Of a stretch of 64,000 nt of DNA, positions 54,886 to 63,546 are shown one piece after another (within the stretch, counting starts at the first letter, position 1; each line of letters opens with the position of its first letter). A program made the position numbers and the translations under genes. The stretch is from Sphingobacterium deserti (GTDB taxonomy: Bacteria > Bacteroidota > Bacteroidia > Sphingobacteriales > Sphingobacteriaceae). Location of the stretch: NCBI RefSeq assembly GCF_000757725.1, contig NZ_JJMU01000028.1:34049-98048 (forward strand). Direction: 5' to 3'. Under the pieces are notes generated by a model. It was not told the origin of the DNA. It was given only the letters and a program-made list of their open reading frames with translations, and did no database searches.

Positions 54886-57021
54886 CTACGTTTCTTTTTG
54901 TTCCAGAATCTTTGATACCAACTCATGTTCGTTAACAGGCTTGCTTAAAATAGCGTCAAATTCTTGCGTGGAGTTTGCGCGTTGCGCCTCCGTATTCACC
55001 AGGTCTGCGGTACAAAGGAATACGCTGGTATGCTGATTTAATTCTTTGATTTTGTCCAGAATCTGCCAGCCGTTTATGGCCGGCATAAACATGTCTGTGA
55101 TCACGACATGCACTTCGTTGCTCTCTACAAAGTGCAAGGCCTCTGTCGGATCCTCAAATAGTGAGATGCGGGAGCTGTCGTTGAAGTAGTGTTTGAGGTA
55201 CATCATGTTGATACGGTTGTCGTCGATGAACACCAGTCTAATATCTTTAGGCAGGTCTTTAAGCTGCAATTGTTCTATTTTTGAAGATGCGATTCGTATG
55301 TCAGGGGCGGGGATTATCATTTCAAACGTAGATCCGTTTTCGAGGGAGCTTTGCAGGTTTATCTCCCCCTCAAGTTGCTTTATCAATAAGTTCGATATAT
55401 ACAGCCCTAAGCCAAACCCGCTTGTTCTTCCTTTTGATCCGGCCATATAGTACTGCCTGAAGATATGTTGTTGATGCTCTTCCGATATGCCGATGCCTGT
55501 ATCTTTCACGGCAATACAAAGTGCCTTTTTGCGATTGCGGTATGTTAAGTTTGCAGACAGGTGTACATTGCCCTCATTGGTGTATTTTATGGCGTTTGCC
55601 AGTAGGTTAGACGCAATTTGTTTTATTCGAAAGGCGCTATTATAAATTTCCAATCCACTATCTATTTGAATATCATATGTTAATTGCAGTCCCTTTTTCT
55701 GTGCCTGGTAGCTATGTAAGTTAATAACTTCCATCAAAATTCTATGTGGAGAGAAGAACGCATATTTTACCTTCAGTTTCCCCATTTCTAACTTACTTAG
55801 GTGTAAGATGTCGTCGATGGAGCTGTTAATGACCGTGATTTCATGAACGGCTGAATTCAAGTATTCCGAGCTAACCACTTTGTCGGCTTTATTCTTTTTA
55901 AGGATGTCTATAATACCAAGTAGCGAAGAGATCGGTGTTCTAACCTCGTGGCTGATATTGGCAAGCACGCTCGTTTTCTCTTCCGCTACTCGCGAGGCGT
56001 ATTCTTTTTCATCGCGAAGTCTACGTTCGTAGGTGCTGGCTTTCGATTGATAAAATAAGATCAACGCTATCATAAAAAACATAATGAACAGCGCTACGGC
56101 AATTTGTTTTTCAAACCTTTCCACACTCAGGCGGTGCGAAACGACTAAGGTTTTCTCCGCAGCGCGTATTTGTGCAAGCTCTTGTTTTTCCAAGGCTTGG
56201 ATGCTTGATCTTAGGGTGTTTAGAAGTTGGTGGTTTGTTTGTACCAGCACGCGCTCCTTTTGAAGGAGAGCGAGGAATTTTTTCCGGAGAAGTCTTGTGT
56301 CCTTTTTAAAGGATTGCTGTTGTGCTACATTAAATTGTTCAACGCTTTTGTATAGCGCATCTATCTGCTTGATGTTTAATGTCTGATTTACAGAATTCGT
56401 AACGACCACGTCGTCTTGCGCTTTAAAAATCCGCTTGAACAGGTTTCCTTTTTTTCGAACTACCGTGTCAAGGGAGGTGGTTTGTGCGACCGTGTCGTTC
56501 AATATGCTTTGAATCAAAACGTCAGAATCCATTATCTTCGTCCTTGGGATTGGTAGATTTCCTTCATCCTGCAATAAGGAAAGCGAATCCTCCGAGAAAA
56601 GAATAAGGTTATTTATTGCTTTTTTAAGTGTGAGCAATTCATATTGCACGTTTTTTTTCTTCTCCAGGGGATTATGCTGTTGGGTGGTATCGTTATCAAA
56701 ATTAAGCGGTGGCAAAGCAAGAGAATCAATAGTGCATCTTATTTCTTCAAGTTTGGTGCTGTATGATTGGTAAATACGCCTGTCAAAGTTGATACTGTAT
56801 TGTCTGAAAAGATTGTCTGCTTCGTTTAGCGCGAGAAATAGCGTGTACAATGTTGATGTTTGCTGCTCGGTCGGTGACTTTTCCTTTTCTAAACGGAAAG
56901 TCAATTTTTCGTATTGCCGGTATTGCTGCACGTACAACACACTTAGGTAAATAAAGGACGCGATCAGCGATCCAATTATCATAAATCTTAAAATATGGAG
57001 TGGTTTCTTTTTGCTTAACAC
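54886..57021 (-). CDS. Hybrid sensor histidine kinase/response regulator
   Basis: 711 residues with GTG start at 57021. A membrane helix (about 12-32), a periplasmic helical sensor (about 33-320, with coiled-coil segments) and a second helix (about 313-330) are followed by HisKA (ANISHEVRTPISSLLGI, phospho-acceptor H358), HATPase_c (NLLANAIKYTNEGN, VKDTGIGISEEH, GFGLGLYISNLL) and a C-terminal receiver with VVITDMFMPAINGW (D643). The sensor contains no PAS or CHASE signature. A TACTTTTG -7 element at 57045-57038 lies about ten bases from the expected transcription start, giving an almost leaderless message. Signal unknown. Confidence 0.93.
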   Translation of the reverse strand: MLSKKKPLHILRFMIIGSLIASFIYLSVLYVQQYRQYEKLTFRLEKEKSPTEQQTSTLYTLFLALNEADNLFRQYSINFDRRIYQSYSTKLEEIRCTIDSLALPPLNFDNDTTQQHNPLEKKKNVQYELLTLKKAINNLILFSEDSLSLLQDEGNLPIPRTKIMDSDVLIQSILNDTVAQTTSLDTVVRKKGNLFKRIFKAQDDVVVTNSVNQTLNIKQIDALYKSVEQFNVAQQQSFKKDTRLLRKKFLALLQKERVLVQTNHQLLNTLRSSIQALEKQELAQIRAAEKTLVVSHRLSVERFEKQIAVALFIMFFMIALILFYQSKASTYERRLRDEKEYASRVAEEKTSVLANISHEVRTPISSLLGIIDILKKNKADKVVSSEYLNSAVHEITVINSSIDDILHLSKLEMGKLKVKYAFFSPHRILMEVINLHSYQAQKKGLQLTYDIQIDSGLEIYNSAFRIKQIASNLLANAIKYTNEGNVHLSANLTYRNRKKALCIAVKDTGIGISEEHQQHIFRQYYMAGSKGRTSGFGLGLYISNLLIKQLEGEINLQSSLENGSTFEMIIPAPDIRIASSKIEQLQLKDLPKDIRLVFIDDNRINMMYLKHYFNDSSRISLFEDPTEALHFVESNEVHVVITDMFMPAINGWQILDKIKELNQHTSVFLCTADLVNTEAQRANSTQEFDAILSKPVNEHELVSKILEQKET

Positions 57022-57491
57022 AGGTTTTAGCTTTTTTCAAAAGTAGCCAATAATGCGGTTTTGTTTAATTTTTACAAAGCTTTTAGCCATTAAAGATTGC
57101 TAGTTGTATCTCTGTTTTTAAAAATTTGTAGTAGAATATCTATAAATTTCGCTCGTCATGTTATCGCGAGTCTATAGTCGGCAGCTGAGAACTGCTTTAA
57201 AAGCGCTCTAATGATACTTTTATTCTTTCTTTTTGCTACAAATTACCTGCGATATCTCTTGCTAAATTAGACGGTGATTTTTTGGTTTAAAAAAAATTAT
57301 TCATTTCTTGAAGAGTAATGCTGTAAACTTAAACTTAGTTGTAATATAACTATTGTGACTTTTAATGTGATTTCTTAGCAAAACCGAAGCGCTATTAATA
57401 ATAAAAGCTATTTTGAAAAATAAAAATCTTATTATACAATCTTTTGGTATTATAGTATAATACTATATTTCTTTCCTTGATTATTTCTGTG

Positions 57492-57507
57492 TATATTCGG
57501 GAATATA
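57492..57507. promoter_or_regulatory. Operator candidate upstream of TetR-like gene
   Basis: TATATTC-gg-GAATATA, seven-base perfect arms, ending 20 bases before the TAGTTTTG element (57528-57535). A palindrome near the -33 site fits TetR autorepression. No -33 TTG was identified, which fits a regulated weak promoter. Confidence 0.4.
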
Positions 57508-57527
57508 TATTAATCGCCAATTATAAA

Positions 57528-57535
57528 TAGTTTTG
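57528..57535 (+). promoter_or_regulatory. -7 element of TetR-like gene
   Basis: TAGTTTTG matches TANNTTTG, 23 bases before the start codon at 57559. The -33 element is not recognisable. Confidence 0.35.
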
Positions 57536-57558
57536 CTTTATTAAAACACACGTTTTTT

Positions 57559-58233
57559 ATGGCCTTAAAAAGAGAAAGAAAAGAAGTTAATGGTGCCGTG
57601 CGCAACAAGCAGCGAACCAGAGGTCGGTTGCTTGCCTGTATTGGAATGATATTGGAAGAAGAAACGTATTCTGGCTTGTCGATCACCGCCGTGTTCAGGA
57701 AGTCCAAATTAAACCCGAAATTGGTCTATCTATACTTCAAGGATTTTGAACACTTAGTGGAAAGTTTCGTAAGCCAAAGATTGGATCTGCTTCGTGCGAA
57801 GATGGAGTCGACGATCAAAGTAGGCAGCCTTGCTAATCAAGAGGATGTATTGGATATCATACTCCTTCAGGTAGATGAATTGTACAGCGATAGAACATTA
57901 AAAAGACTGCTTCATTGGGGCCTGGTAGAAAAACGACAAAAATTTTTAAAAACATTACTAAGGGCTTACAGTGGGTATCTCTCAACGCTTTTTAATTATT
58001 TCACTGCTGCACTTCCCCTACGTCAGCGGAAGTCAATGATTGCTACGCTAGATCTATTGATATCGGGTACGCTTTTTCTATTTGTGCACGCGGCCGAAGG
58101 ATCTCAGTTTCTGACGTTAGACGTTTCCAGGAGTGTCGATCGCGACCGCTTGTATCAGACTATCAGGCGTATCGTTTGCAGTTCCGATAATTATGCTTTG
58201 CGCAGCAATCCAAAGAGAGGTATTGTTGCGTAG
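57559..58233 (+). CDS. TetR-like transcriptional regulator (copy 2)
   Basis: 224 residues. Basic N-terminal arm, then HTH (about 20-65, RGRLLACIGMILEEETYSGLSITAVFRKSKLNPKLVYLYF). C-terminal part with ILLQVDELYSDRTLKRLLHWG and hydrophobic LDLLISGTLFLFVHA. The segment LNPKLVYLYF and the VDELYSD..LKRLLHWG block mirror the regulator encoded at 52640, so they are related. Likely autoregulated through the palindrome at 57492. Targets unknown. Confidence 0.75.
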   Translation: MALKRERKEVNGAVRNKQRTRGRLLACIGMILEEETYSGLSITAVFRKSKLNPKLVYLYFKDFEHLVESFVSQRLDLLRAKMESTIKVGSLANQEDVLDIILLQVDELYSDRTLKRLLHWGLVEKRQKFLKTLLRAYSGYLSTLFNYFTAALPLRQRKSMIATLDLLISGTLFLFVHAAEGSQFLTLDVSRSVDRDRLYQTIRRIVCSSDNYALRSNPKRGIVA

Positions 58234-58411
58234 TGCTAGTCCACCTTTGCAAAATAGTATCATAGCATTCGTTTATTGACCATTGTTGGGAATTGTGTAC
58301 TGGCCGATGTGTTTAGCGAGGCCCATCATAATAGACGAAAAAGGAGGAAATGTAGCACGGAATGCCCATCTCCCCCTTGATGATATGATGATCTTTGCGG
58401 TCTGATTAGTG

Positions 58412-60169
58412 CTATATCGCAGGATTAACGGTGCGCACGCATCGAATGCTTCTTCCCTGTGTAAAACTACTGCCAATTTCATTCTGCACAACGGCCTGTG
58501 AGTAGCCGTCAAGAACGTTTACCAATCCCACTAAATTAACCCCAGTGTAGCTCATCCTAAAATAGGTGGGCCGTATACCTGCAGGGTTGGTGGCTTCACC
58601 AGTATACGAGCTTGTGGAATAATGGCCTTGCCCGCCAAGTAAAACGGCTACGAGTAAAGGTTGTTGCAGCAGCGCGCCGGCGGGTGTTCGGTATCCATAA
58701 AAGCCTAGGCGTAGTTGATCCATGCCCGCGTATGCCGGATTGGCGGGTTGAGTAGAGCTTCTGTTCCAGTTGGCAACGATGCCGGAACCGCCCAAGAGAA
58801 GCGGGGTGTACCCCTCCAAGGAATTAGGAAGTCCAAGTGCTTGATATTCTTCTGGTGTAGGTAGTCGCCAGGTTCCTGCAGGATACACACCGCTGCATAC
58901 ATCTACATTATTGAATGTGGTACCAGTTGGTGTGGTGGTTGCGAAGTTCCATAAGTCAACATTGGCAGAAAACGCGTAGTTCACCGGATGCGGTCTGAAC
59001 CTATATTGGAAACCTGAAGGTGCCGAACTTAGGTAAGTCAGATTGGAGCGTGCCCAACGGATCGGTGATGTGCCTACGCGCACGCCTGACTCAATAAGTC
59101 GTGCGGTAACGGCGTAGCTGCTTCCACGAACAGGAGAAAATGCGGAGCCGAAATTTATGGTAGTGTTTGTAAAGGTCCGCGTGGAACCGTCGTCAAGTGT
59201 CAGAATTAATGGGTTAAGCCGCAATTGAAGGCTTCCGGCTGCTACCGCTCTTGGACGCACAGTGTATAATGCCCCTACACTTACCCCGGCTGTAGTGGAG
59301 GTCATGTTGTTGGAGCTCAAAGCCGAGGCTTGGTAGTTGGAAAAACTGCTGTCCCGAACATTGAAATCCGCAGTTTCGCTGAGTGTTCCTCCTGATCCTA
59401 TGGTAAAAGAAAGATTAGAATTAGCTGCGATCGTTCCGAACATACCGCGGGTGTCCAAGGTAAGCAGTGTGCGGGATGTATATCTTCTTAAAACAACGTT
59501 TAGGTTATTTTGCCCAAATTGCGTGAAAATGGTTCCGGCTGCATATAAAAAATCTTTATTCGCTATTTGCGCAGCTGAAACAACGTTGTTAGCTACCGTC
59601 GGCGATGATGTGGTTTCGTTGGTAGATACGGCGATCCATCTGTAGTTAAAACCGGATGCAATCGCTACAGGGGGAAAGGTTGATCCAACGGCCTCCACAT
59701 TGACAATAGGTGTTGTTTCGTTTTCCCGGTAAATAAGTATCCGGCATCGAACGCCTGTTGTGATTGGTCGGCTGACCATTCTTGACGGGCGGGTCGACAT
59801 ACTAAGATCATTTTTGCCGTCCTTTCTATCTTGGGCTGTCGCGGAGGCAGGATATGACTTGACAATTTCAAAATCGATGTCGAAGTCGTCTGAAAAATAT
59901 AACTCGTGCTCTTTCCCATCAGCGGCGGGCGTTGACTGGGCACCTAGTCGGTTGGCAGTTGTGGAGCTAGCGCCAGCCCCTCCATTTTTGGAAGTTAGCT
60001 CAATAGGCGTTTCATCAAGGATATAATCTTCTAGTCCATTAATGGTGACAGCTAAGGTCGCATCTTCATTTGTTTCGTTGGTAGTTCCTTTTGTGCAACT
60101 AAATAACGTACATGCTAAGCCTATGCATAGCATGAGCTTGATGGAGGTCGATAAGTTTGTGGTTGTCAT
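58412..60169 (-). CDS. Fimbrillin-like lipoprotein with FISUMP-type C-terminus
   Basis: 585 residues, surface lipoprotein: lipobox TLFSC around residue 25. N-terminal 340 residues match the fimbrillin/Mfa-like layout: an early NGLEDYILDETPIEL stretch, GVRCRILIYRENET, and GFNYRWIAVSTNET. The C-terminal part starts IRWARSNLTYLSS and contains WNFATTTPTGTTF, YPAGTWRLPTPEEYQAL and a final RSIRCVR, the FISUMP (Fibrobacter succinogenes paralogous) layout. It may be a fimbrial subunit or surface adhesin. The small gene at 60192 lies 22 bases upstream and is co-directional. Confidence 0.75.
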   Translation of the reverse strand: MTTTNLSTSIKLMLCIGLACTLFSCTKGTTNETNEDATLAVTINGLEDYILDETPIELTSKNGGAGASSTTANRLGAQSTPAADGKEHELYFSDDFDIDFEIVKSYPASATAQDRKDGKNDLSMSTRPSRMVSRPITTGVRCRILIYRENETTPIVNVEAVGSTFPPVAIASGFNYRWIAVSTNETTSSPTVANNVVSAAQIANKDFLYAAGTIFTQFGQNNLNVVLRRYTSRTLLTLDTRGMFGTIAANSNLSFTIGSGGTLSETADFNVRDSSFSNYQASALSSNNMTSTTAGVSVGALYTVRPRAVAAGSLQLRLNPLILTLDDGSTRTFTNTTINFGSAFSPVRGSSYAVTARLIESGVRVGTSPIRWARSNLTYLSSAPSGFQYRFRPHPVNYAFSANVDLWNFATTTPTGTTFNNVDVCSGVYPAGTWRLPTPEEYQALGLPNSLEGYTPLLLGGSGIVANWNRSSTQPANPAYAGMDQLRLGFYGYRTPAGALLQQPLLVAVLLGGQGHYSTSSYTGEATNPAGIRPTYFRMSYTGVNLVGLVNVLDGYSQAVVQNEIGSSFTQGRSIRCVRTVNPAI

Positions 60170-60191
60170 TTTCTAAAACGTTACGGTTATA

Positions 60192-60368
60192 CTACAAATC
60201 AAAATCATTAGAAAACCCTGTTTGTGTTTGCCAATCTTCTACATATGGAGAATTGTTTTGGGCGTTGCCGGGGTTTATTTGCGCTCCTGTAGATGCAGCT
60301 GCCATAGAAGATTCTAACCAAACAATAGTGCATGTGACTGTCGGGTGGGTGTAAGCTTTCTTTTCCAT
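60192..60368 (-). CDS. Small companion of the fimbrillin-like protein
   Basis: 58 residues from the ATG at 60368: MEKKAYTHPTVTCTIVWLES followed by SMAAASTG, PGNAQNNSPYVEDWQTQTG and NDFDL. The frame extends upstream to 60434 but the added residues look unrelated. From memory, tiny proteins with this form ((I/V)xx(L/M)Exx(M/I)AxxS, a PGN region and a V-x-DW end) occur beside fimbrillin/FISUMP genes in Sphingobacteriaceae; the role is unknown. Stop is 22 bases before the fimbrillin-like gene starts, indicating one transcript. Confidence 0.6.
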   Translation of the reverse strand: MEKKAYTHPTVTCTIVWLESSMAAASTGAQINPGNAQNNSPYVEDWQTQTGFSNDFDL

Positions 60369-61086
60369 CTTTACCTTTTTAGTATATAGCAATATTAAAA
60401 TTCGCATATAGCCCGCATGAAAGCATGTTTCCATGCCTCAAGCGTGTTTTGGTATTTTAGAAAAATGGTTAGGCTGTGTATGAAATCTTAAATCGTGTTA
60501 CGTAAATTTTGGCCAAAAAGGTGCATGTCCGGTGAATACATGTTTTTTCACAGGGTAATGCTTTATTTACGTAAAACTGAGGGGTACATCGATATATAGT
60601 TCGCGTACCAATTATTTCATAAGCAGTGGTGCCAACAAGCGAGTAGCCTGTTATGCAAGGTTAAGAGTCTCACACACTCCTAACTCATTTCTCAAAAATG
60701 TGACTCTTTTTAAGGGAAAAGCGTCTTTAAACCCCTTTTTTTGAATTTTTAACTATTTATAACTTTCATAAGCTTCATCACAAACACTTCATATAAGCAT
60801 GCATAGCATCGCAATGGTGTGGCATTATCATGAGCCACTATATTTTTTCATAAGCAACTTTAACGCCGTGCTTGAAGCAGTTGCACGTACGGGCGTTGTA
60901 GTTTTAACGTTACAAATATAGAAATTGTTTTTTTTAGTTTACACTTTTAGAAAAAAATATTCATTATCGGGAGTTTTATGCGAAAGTCATGGGGGAGCTT
61001 GGCCGATTATATGTACCATCTCCATAGATTATCTTTCCTATTGCACTTAATGTGTAAGCCTGAAATTTCTAAAGCAGGCGTGTCGC
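60369..61086. other. Intergenic region with tandem plus-strand hairpins
   Basis: About 720 AT-rich bases upstream of the companion gene and downstream of the phospholipase gene. It contains two plus-strand terminator-like hairpins (60663-60742) but no gene and no clear promoter. Confidence 0.5.
60663..60742 (+). terminator. Two consecutive terminator-like hairpins
   Basis: First: AAGAGT-ct-CACA (60663-60674) with TGTGACTCTT (60699-60708), T-run after. Second: AAGGG (60712-60716) with CCCTT (60733-60737) and seven T's to 60742. Both are plus-strand directed with no annotated upstream gene; a short RNA is possible. Confidence 0.3.
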
Positions 61087-63546
61087 TTACTCTTCCCCGC
61101 CCATCAAGGGATCCGTCCGACTCGCCTTACCAGTTTCTAGGTGGCCGGCATATTGATAAGAAAAATCAGGGTCTTCGCTTGCTGTAACTTCAATATCATA
61201 CCAACCGAATGATTTTTCCAGATTCATCTTCCATTTGAAGCTATGTGCGCTGAAAGCTTTGCCTTCCTGCCCATACGACAAATCTTTCACGGCAAGGTGC
61301 TGCTTATTATTGGTCGTTTGGATGGTTATCGACTCTGTATACTCAGCTTGTTCCACGTTTAATAACGCAGTTTCTCTTGTTTTCGATCCTTTAAATGAGC
61401 GGTAAAAACCATTCGGACCGTAGATACGGATGTGGTACATGTGACTGCTAAATTTATCCAGCGGCCATTCGTAAACGAGTGGCTCACCTTGCCGTACAGT
61501 GAAGTTCCAGGTTTTGCCAGGTGAATCATCTTTTCCATAACTAAGTGGAGACGAAGCGAAAAAAGGTACGCCGATTGCTTTAGTTTGCGACAGCCCTTTT
61601 CCTACTTCGAACGTCACGCGGAGCACGCCCTTTGAGAGGTCAACGGCCGCGTTGATGCTAAGTTGGTAAGGTAGGGCACAAGCGACTTTTGTGCCTTGTT
61701 CCTGTGGCGATTGCCAAAGTGTGCTGCGCTTACCGGTATTTGCCGCTTTAACGGCATCTATTTTAGCGAAACCTGATGGTAGTGCTTTATCTTTAGCTGC
61801 ATGTATACGTTCTACGTAGTCATTCCGATCTACCGATGCTATATCGACTTTCTCTGTATGACTAATCGGTTGAAATACCGACGTGAGATTGCCGCAGACG
61901 AGCCTGCGCCAATCGCTCAGATTTTCTTCTATAACGCTTTTATTAAATTTTTTTTGGATAAAATATTCCAAAAATTGGAGCGATGATGTTAAGTCAAATA
62001 CCTCGGAATTGACTCTTCCACCCTTGCTCCAGGGTGAGGCAATGACCAGCGGAACACGAAATCCAAGTCCAATGGGACTATCCAAGATGCTTGCTTCATT
62101 TCCGGAACGTCGTCGCTCTTGTTCTAATGTAACGTATTCGTTCTCGGTATGCATGCCTTGCGGTAATGCTCCGCTGTCTGGCCGTGCGCTGTGTGCAGGG
62201 ATAAATGGCGGGACGTGATCAAAATAACCGTCATTCTCGTCGTAAGTTAGCACGAAGATGGTTTTTTTCCATATATCAGGATTTGCCGTCAGGATATCAA
62301 GTGCTTCAGAGATGTACCAGGCACCATACCAAGGTGATCCCGGATGGTCAGAAAATCGGCACGGCGCGACCAGCCAGGACACCGTGGGGAGGGTGTCGGA
62401 TGTAACGTCTTGCCTAAATTGATGGAAAACATCGCCCTTTGGCACGGCTACTTCTCTTTCTTCCTGCTTATCAATGTATCGGATAGTCTCCAATTGATGA
62501 TAATTAGGGTCGCCACTATTTGTCGTAAAGGCTTTTCGGTGTATGGACTGCTGAAGCGGATCAAGCTTTTTGAAAGCATCTTCATTAAATTCTTCTATAT
62601 CTCTACGCAGCTGCTGTGCTTCTTTTTGCAAAGCAGTGCGCTCTTCGTTATTAGCCGATAGGTCCGAGGAGAGCCTTTCCTCTACGCCCTCTAATCGTTG
62701 ACGCATGTAGCTCACATGCGCTGGGTGAAAACGAACATGATACTGCTTGTGGAACTCTAGGTTATTATCGGTGAAATTGGCCAACCAGTCTTCTTCCTCG
62801 CCCTCAAAACCTACGGGTATGCTTAGTTCGTTTTGGTACACCTTCCATGAAATCCCAGCTTCTTCCAAGCGTTCGGGATAAGTCTTCCAGCCTACATTTT
62901 TATAGTTGATCTGGCTGTTGTCGACATGCGCTTCCGATTCGGCATTATGGGGCTCTTCCCGTATGCTCGCAGACCAAAAATAGGATCGATTGGCGCTTGT
63001 TCCCGTTAGCGAGGAACAGAAATGCTGATCGCATATGGTGAAAGCATCTGCAAATGCGTAATAAAAAGGGATGTCTTGACGGCTGTGGTAGCCCATGGTG
63101 AGCGGCATATGGCTAAAGTCAGGATTGCCGGCTCTTTTTGCTTCCAACCAGGTGTCCATTTTTCCGTCATTACGTGCAAAGACCATATCCTTCCAACTGT
63201 GTGGAAGCGAACCCATCCAGCTCGTCTTACTATTTTCCAGATCCAAGCGAAAAGGTGCGAAGGTATTACCTTTATCATCTTGCTGCAACCATACAGGAAG
63301 CCCGTTAGGTTGTTCTATAGCACGAGGATCATTAAAACCGCGTACCCCTTTTAATGTGCCGTAGCAATGGTCGAAAGAGCGATTTTCCTGCATCAGAAAA
63401 ACAATATGCTCGGCGTCTAAAAATGTAGATCCGACGGGCGCCTCAATCGCTAAGGCGCGCTGTATTGAAGCTGGGCACAGCTTAAATGCGGCTGTGGCAC
63501 CAGCTAGAAGAGATGCTTTTTTTAAGAATGTCCTTCTATTTTCCAT
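61087..63546 (-). CDS. Phosphocholine-specific phospholipase C, Tat-exported
   Basis: 819 residues from the ATG at 63546 (the TTG at 63561 adds five residues). A twin-arginine signal, NRRTFLKKASLLAGATAAF, is at the N-terminus. The catalytic phosphoesterase domain contains DAEHIVFLMQENRSFDHCYGTLKGVRGF, SLTGTSANRSYFWSAS, FVLTYDENDGYFDHVPP and GLGFRVPLVIASPWSKGG. The C-terminal 200 residues carry two beta-rich DUF756-type modules. Length and order match the PLC-B family that releases phosphocholine. Secreted or periplasmic. The ORF stops 652 bases from the fimbrillin companion. Confidence 0.92.
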   Translation of the reverse strand: MENRRTFLKKASLLAGATAAFKLCPASIQRALAIEAPVGSTFLDAEHIVFLMQENRSFDHCYGTLKGVRGFNDPRAIEQPNGLPVWLQQDDKGNTFAPFRLDLENSKTSWMGSLPHSWKDMVFARNDGKMDTWLEAKRAGNPDFSHMPLTMGYHSRQDIPFYYAFADAFTICDQHFCSSLTGTSANRSYFWSASIREEPHNAESEAHVDNSQINYKNVGWKTYPERLEEAGISWKVYQNELSIPVGFEGEEEDWLANFTDNNLEFHKQYHVRFHPAHVSYMRQRLEGVEERLSSDLSANNEERTALQKEAQQLRRDIEEFNEDAFKKLDPLQQSIHRKAFTTNSGDPNYHQLETIRYIDKQEEREVAVPKGDVFHQFRQDVTSDTLPTVSWLVAPCRFSDHPGSPWYGAWYISEALDILTANPDIWKKTIFVLTYDENDGYFDHVPPFIPAHSARPDSGALPQGMHTENEYVTLEQERRRSGNEASILDSPIGLGFRVPLVIASPWSKGGRVNSEVFDLTSSLQFLEYFIQKKFNKSVIEENLSDWRRLVCGNLTSVFQPISHTEKVDIASVDRNDYVERIHAAKDKALPSGFAKIDAVKAANTGKRSTLWQSPQEQGTKVACALPYQLSINAAVDLSKGVLRVTFEVGKGLSQTKAIGVPFFASSPLSYGKDDSPGKTWNFTVRQGEPLVYEWPLDKFSSHMYHIRIYGPNGFYRSFKGSKTRETALLNVEQAEYTESITIQTTNNKQHLAVKDLSYGQEGKAFSAHSFKWKMNLEKSFGWYDIEVTASEDPDFSYQYAGHLETGKASRTDPLMGGEE

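Larger units (their letters stand above)
57022..57558. other. AT-rich divergent intergenic region
   Basis: About 540 bases, very AT-rich, between the hybrid kinase and the regulator at 57559. It holds the kinase -7 element (57038-57045) and, at the right, a palindrome (57492-57507) and a -7 element (57528-57535). No gene. Confidence 0.6.
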
